The notes beneath the pieces are model-generated. The model did no database searches. It saw nothing but the letters and a program-made list of their open reading frames with translations, and had not been told where the DNA came from. A DNA stretch of 55,601 nt, taken from NCBI GenBank assembly GCA_003252375.1, contig QKEJ01000069.1:1-55601 (forward strand), written 5' to 3'. Shown here in pieces: positions 52,976 through 55,601 of this stretch (its first letter is position 1; the number at the start of each line of letters is the position of its first letter). Position numbers and translations under genes: made by a program. Source of the stretch: Halodesulfovibrio sp. (GTDB lineage: Bacteria; Desulfobacterota; Desulfovibrionia; Desulfovibrionales; Desulfovibrionaceae).

Positions 52976-55601
52976 TTATTCCTCGTTTGTCTTGCTGCCC
53001 CACAGCAGCTTCCATTCCGTTATGCGTTTCAGGGCGTCCAGAGGGGTCATGTTGTCCGCATCCGTGTCGCGCAGCGCCGTGAGGAGCGGATGCTCCGGAG
53101 GTACAGCCGCCGGAGCGGGAGCCTCCCTGGGCGGTTCAGGTGCCGGCATGCCGGGCAGCCGGGGCTGCGCGGCAGGGACGTGCACGTGGTGCTGACCGGA
53201 AGACCTGGATTTGCGTTCCAGATCCCCCAGAATATCCTTGGCCCTGCGTACCACGCCTGCAGGCACTCCGGCCAGCTTGGCGACTTCTATCCCGTAGCTG
53301 CGGTCCGAGGGACCGGGCACGAGACGGCGCAGGAACACGATGTCGCCGTTCCACTCACGGATGGCGATGTTCATGTTGTGCACGCCGGGGATGGTGCCCT
53401 CCAGCGCGGTCAGTTCGTGATAGTGGGTGGCGAACAGGGTGCGGATGCCGTCTGAGCGGCGGGCCAGATCTTCCACCACGGCCCAGGCCAGGGAAAGGCC
53501 GTCAAAGGTGGAGGTGCCACGGCCTATCTCGTCCAGGATGACCAGGCTGCGCTTGCCTGCCTGACGCAGGATGCGCGCGGTTTCCATCATCTCGACCATG
53601 AAGGTGGACTGCCCCTGCGCCAGATTGTCCGAGGCCCCCACGCGGGAGAAAATGCGGTCGGCCACGCCGATGCGGGCCTCGCGCGCGGGTACGAAGGAGC
53701 CGATCTGGGCAAGGATGCAGATAATGGCGCATTGGCGCAGCACCGTGGACTTGCCCGCCATGTTGGGGCCGGTGATGAGCAGAATGCGACGCTTGTCGTC
53801 CATGCGCAGGTCGTTGGGGATGAAGTTGCTGCTGCCCTGCACGGCTTCCACCACGGGGTGACGGCCTTCCACGATGGTGATGTCCTGTCCGCTGTGCAGT
53901 TCGGGCCGGGTCCAGTTCCACTTGCGGGCCGTTTCGGCAAGGCTCTGCCAGTAGTCGAGGCAGGCCAGGATGTCGGCCATGAACAGCAGTCGGGGCCGGG
54001 CCTGCGCCACGAGGTCCCGAAGGGACTGGAAGAGGCGGTATTCAAGGCTCTTGCGCTTGTCCGAGGCTTCCAGCAGCTTTTCCTCCAGCTCCTTGAGCCG
54101 GGGGGTGGTGAACCGTTCGGCATTGGCCAGGGTCTGGCGGCGGATGAAATGGTCAGGCACCGGTTCCTTGGAGGCGCTGCTGATTTCAAAGAAGTAGCCG
54201 AACACCCTGTTGAACTTGAGCTTCATCTTCTGGTTGCCCGTGGCCTGCTGCTCTTCCTCCAGAAGCTCCTGCAGCTTGCCTTCGCCGTGCTCGGTCAGCT
54301 CGATCAGCTCATCCAGTTCGGCGTTGTAGCCGGGCTTGAAAAGACCGCCCTCGGTCAGCAGATGGGGGGGATTCTCCACAAGGGCCCGCTCCAGCAGGTC
54401 GTGGTAGTCGTACAGGTCATCCCACCCGGTCAGAAGGCGTGACAGGAAGGGGGGCAGGTTGAGCCCCTGTTCGTCGTCCGCCGTGGGGTAGGGGGCGCTG
54501 CTTTCCGGGCGTTCAAGAATGGTGCGTATGCGCGGCAGCGCGGCCAGGCTGTTGCACAGGGCCGTGTAATCCTTGGGCATGGCCCGGTTGAGCTGGATGC
54601 GCGTGCTCAGCCGTTCCATGTCATAGATGTCGCGCAGGGCAAGGCGGAATTCGGCACGCAGCTGGTCACGGCCGAAGAAGTGGTCCACGGCGTCCTGTGT
54701 TTCCGTGATGGGGCCGAGCTCGCGCCACGGGTGGCGCAGCCGTTCCTCGAGGAAACGACCGCCCATGGGCGTCTGGGTGTTGTCCAGTACGTGCCACAGG
54801 GTGCCGAGCCCCTTGCGTCCGTCCAGCCTGCGGAAGATTTCGAGATTGCGCTCGGTTACCTCGTCCAGAATCAGGTGCTTGCTCAGATTCAGCAGCCTGA
54901 ACTGCCCGAGGTGGTTGAGCTCCTGCTTCTGGGTCTGGGCGATGTAGGCAAGCAGGGCGCCGCAGGCCCGAGTTAGTTCCTTGTGCTTTTCCAGGCCGAT
55001 GACGTTCAGGTCGGTGATGTTTTGGGCCTGCATGATGCGGGTGCGGGCTGCCCCGTGGTCGAAGGAGGGGCGCAGCGGCATGCGGTTCACGTGGGTTTCC
55101 GTCAGGGCGAAGGAATCGGGAATCTGGACGGAATCGGGCACCAGCAGTTCGCGTGGCCCCATTTTCTGGGCCCACTGCCACAGCTCGTTCACCTTGTTCA
55201 CGGCAAGGCCGGACCACTCGCCGGTGGAGTAGTCGGTCCAGGCAAGGCCTCCGTTGCCGGACGCGTCGTCCCAGCACAGGGCGGCCAGAAAATTGTGGCC
55301 CTTGGCCGCAAGGTTGGCGTCCTCGACCACCGTGCCCGGAGTCAGCACCCGCTTCACGGCGCGCTTGACCAGCCCCTTGGCTTCCTTGGGGTCTTCAATC
55401 TGTTCGCAGATGGCGACCTTATGGCCTTTTTCCAGCAGCTGGGGAAGATAGGTCTCCGCGGCATGGTAGGGTACGCCGCACATGGGAATACGCACTTCGG
55501 CATTGGGGCTGGAGCGGCTGGTCAGGGTAATTTGCAGGTCACGTGCGGCGGTCTCTGCATCCTCGAAGAACAGTTCGTAGAAGTCACCCATCCGGTAGAA
55601 C
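52976..55601 (-). CDS. mutS: DNA mismatch repair protein MutS, N-terminus cut by the window
   Basis: MutS finds base mismatches and recruits MutL. The frame runs off the window end with FYRMGDFYELFFEDA, the family's mismatch-contact loop (F-x-E is within GDFYELF), so about 15-20 residues are missing. About 875 residues are visible: mismatch recognition, connector, core, clamp and ATPase domains, with Walker A GPNMAGKST, the TFMVEMMET motif, Walker B DEIGRGTSTFDG and ATHYHELT. The last 100 residues are a Pro/Ala/Glu-rich linker and a short helical C-terminus. It is upstream of the lipoprotein and lysA in one operon. Confidence 0.96.
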   Translation of the reverse strand, partial: FYRMGDFYELFFEDAETAARDLQITLTSRSSPNAEVRIPMCGVPYHAAETYLPQLLEKGHKVAICEQIEDPKEAKGLVKRAVKRVLTPGTVVEDANLAAKGHNFLAALCWDDASGNGGLAWTDYSTGEWSGLAVNKVNELWQWAQKMGPRELLVPDSVQIPDSFALTETHVNRMPLRPSFDHGAARTRIMQAQNITDLNVIGLEKHKELTRACGALLAYIAQTQKQELNHLGQFRLLNLSKHLILDEVTERNLEIFRRLDGRKGLGTLWHVLDNTQTPMGGRFLEERLRHPWRELGPITETQDAVDHFFGRDQLRAEFRLALRDIYDMERLSTRIQLNRAMPKDYTALCNSLAALPRIRTILERPESSAPYPTADDEQGLNLPPFLSRLLTGWDDLYDYHDLLERALVENPPHLLTEGGLFKPGYNAELDELIELTEHGEGKLQELLEEEQQATGNQKMKLKFNRVFGYFFEISSASKEPVPDHFIRRQTLANAERFTTPRLKELEEKLLEASDKRKSLEYRLFQSLRDLVAQARPRLLFMADILACLDYWQSLAETARKWNWTRPELHSGQDITIVEGRHPVVEAVQGSSNFIPNDLRMDDKRRILLITGPNMAGKSTVLRQCAIICILAQIGSFVPAREARIGVADRIFSRVGASDNLAQGQSTFMVEMMETARILRQAGKRSLVILDEIGRGTSTFDGLSLAWAVVEDLARRSDGIRTLFATHYHELTALEGTIPGVHNMNIAIREWNGDIVFLRRLVPGPSDRSYGIEVAKLAGVPAGVVRRAKDILGDLERKSRSSGQHHVHVPAAQPRLPGMPAPEPPREAPAPAAVPPEHPLLTALRDTDADNMTPLDALKRITEWKLLWGSKTNEE

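Overview
The window looks like about 55.6 kb of the chromosome of a sulfate-reducing bacterium of the family Desulfovibrionaceae (moderately high GC, strong AAGGAGG-type ribosome binding sites). The best evidence is a complete tmcABCD electron-transfer operon with an acidic tetraheme cytochrome c3. It is linked to a universal stress protein, two single-domain response regulators and a receiver-kinase, the order I recall from Desulfovibrio vulgaris. Many c-type cytochromes and cysteine-rich sensors support this. The order argB-hslU-htrA-S1-ppiC also matches that family as I remember it. No species can be named from the sequence alone. I see no prophage, insertion sequence or CRISPR array.

Layout. 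1-9300: the end of a CgeB-like glycosyltransferase, a chemoreceptor, argB, hslU, an HtrA protease, an S1-domain protein, a parvulin and greA. 9580-13400: an Hsp20 plus Lon-like protease operon and two small proteins of unknown function. 13500-20000: a redox-sensing block made of an Rrf2 regulator, a histidine kinase with a periplasmic c-type heme domain, a receiver-kinase and a chemoreceptor. 20000-28300 (minus strand): a receiver-PAS-PAS-kinase, and upstream of it the operon tmcD-tmcC-tmcB-tmcA-hypothetical-USP-REC-REC. 28700-34700: tRNA-Arg(CCT), gluQ, a small unknown gene, a TetR regulator, a 700-base region with no clear gene, an acyltransferase and ettA. 34800-36900: a NapC/NrfH-type tetraheme quinol dehydrogenase and an octaheme HAO-like cytochrome. 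36900-41400: BON lipoprotein, glycosyltransferase, rarA, rsmE, gcvT. 41500-49100: a large unknown protein divergent from a GAF protein-mreB pair, then suhB, a Nudix hydrolase, rimI, tpiA, secG and tRNA-Leu(GAG). 49100-55601: a hydrolase, a 54-residue zinc-ribbon-like peptide, a CI-type S24 repressor, lysA, a small lipoprotein and the C-terminal part of mutS.

The most interesting reading is that the two convergent signalling loci (13.5-22.1 kb) may form one redox circuit beside the Tmc operon. A closely matching 17-base element (14 of 17 identical, CC-A/C pattern with GTAGG arm) lies upstream of both rrf2 and the receiver-PAS-PAS-kinase gene. Both PAS kinases carry the same unusual PAS cysteine pattern ending in CxxCPV, and one kinase has two candidate covalent heme sites. 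The circuit is an inference; the shared motifs are visible in the sequence. The second notable locus is the quinol dehydrogenase/octaheme cytochrome pair, a likely respiratory module for nitrite or hydroxylamine reduction in an organism whose main acceptor is presumably sulfate.
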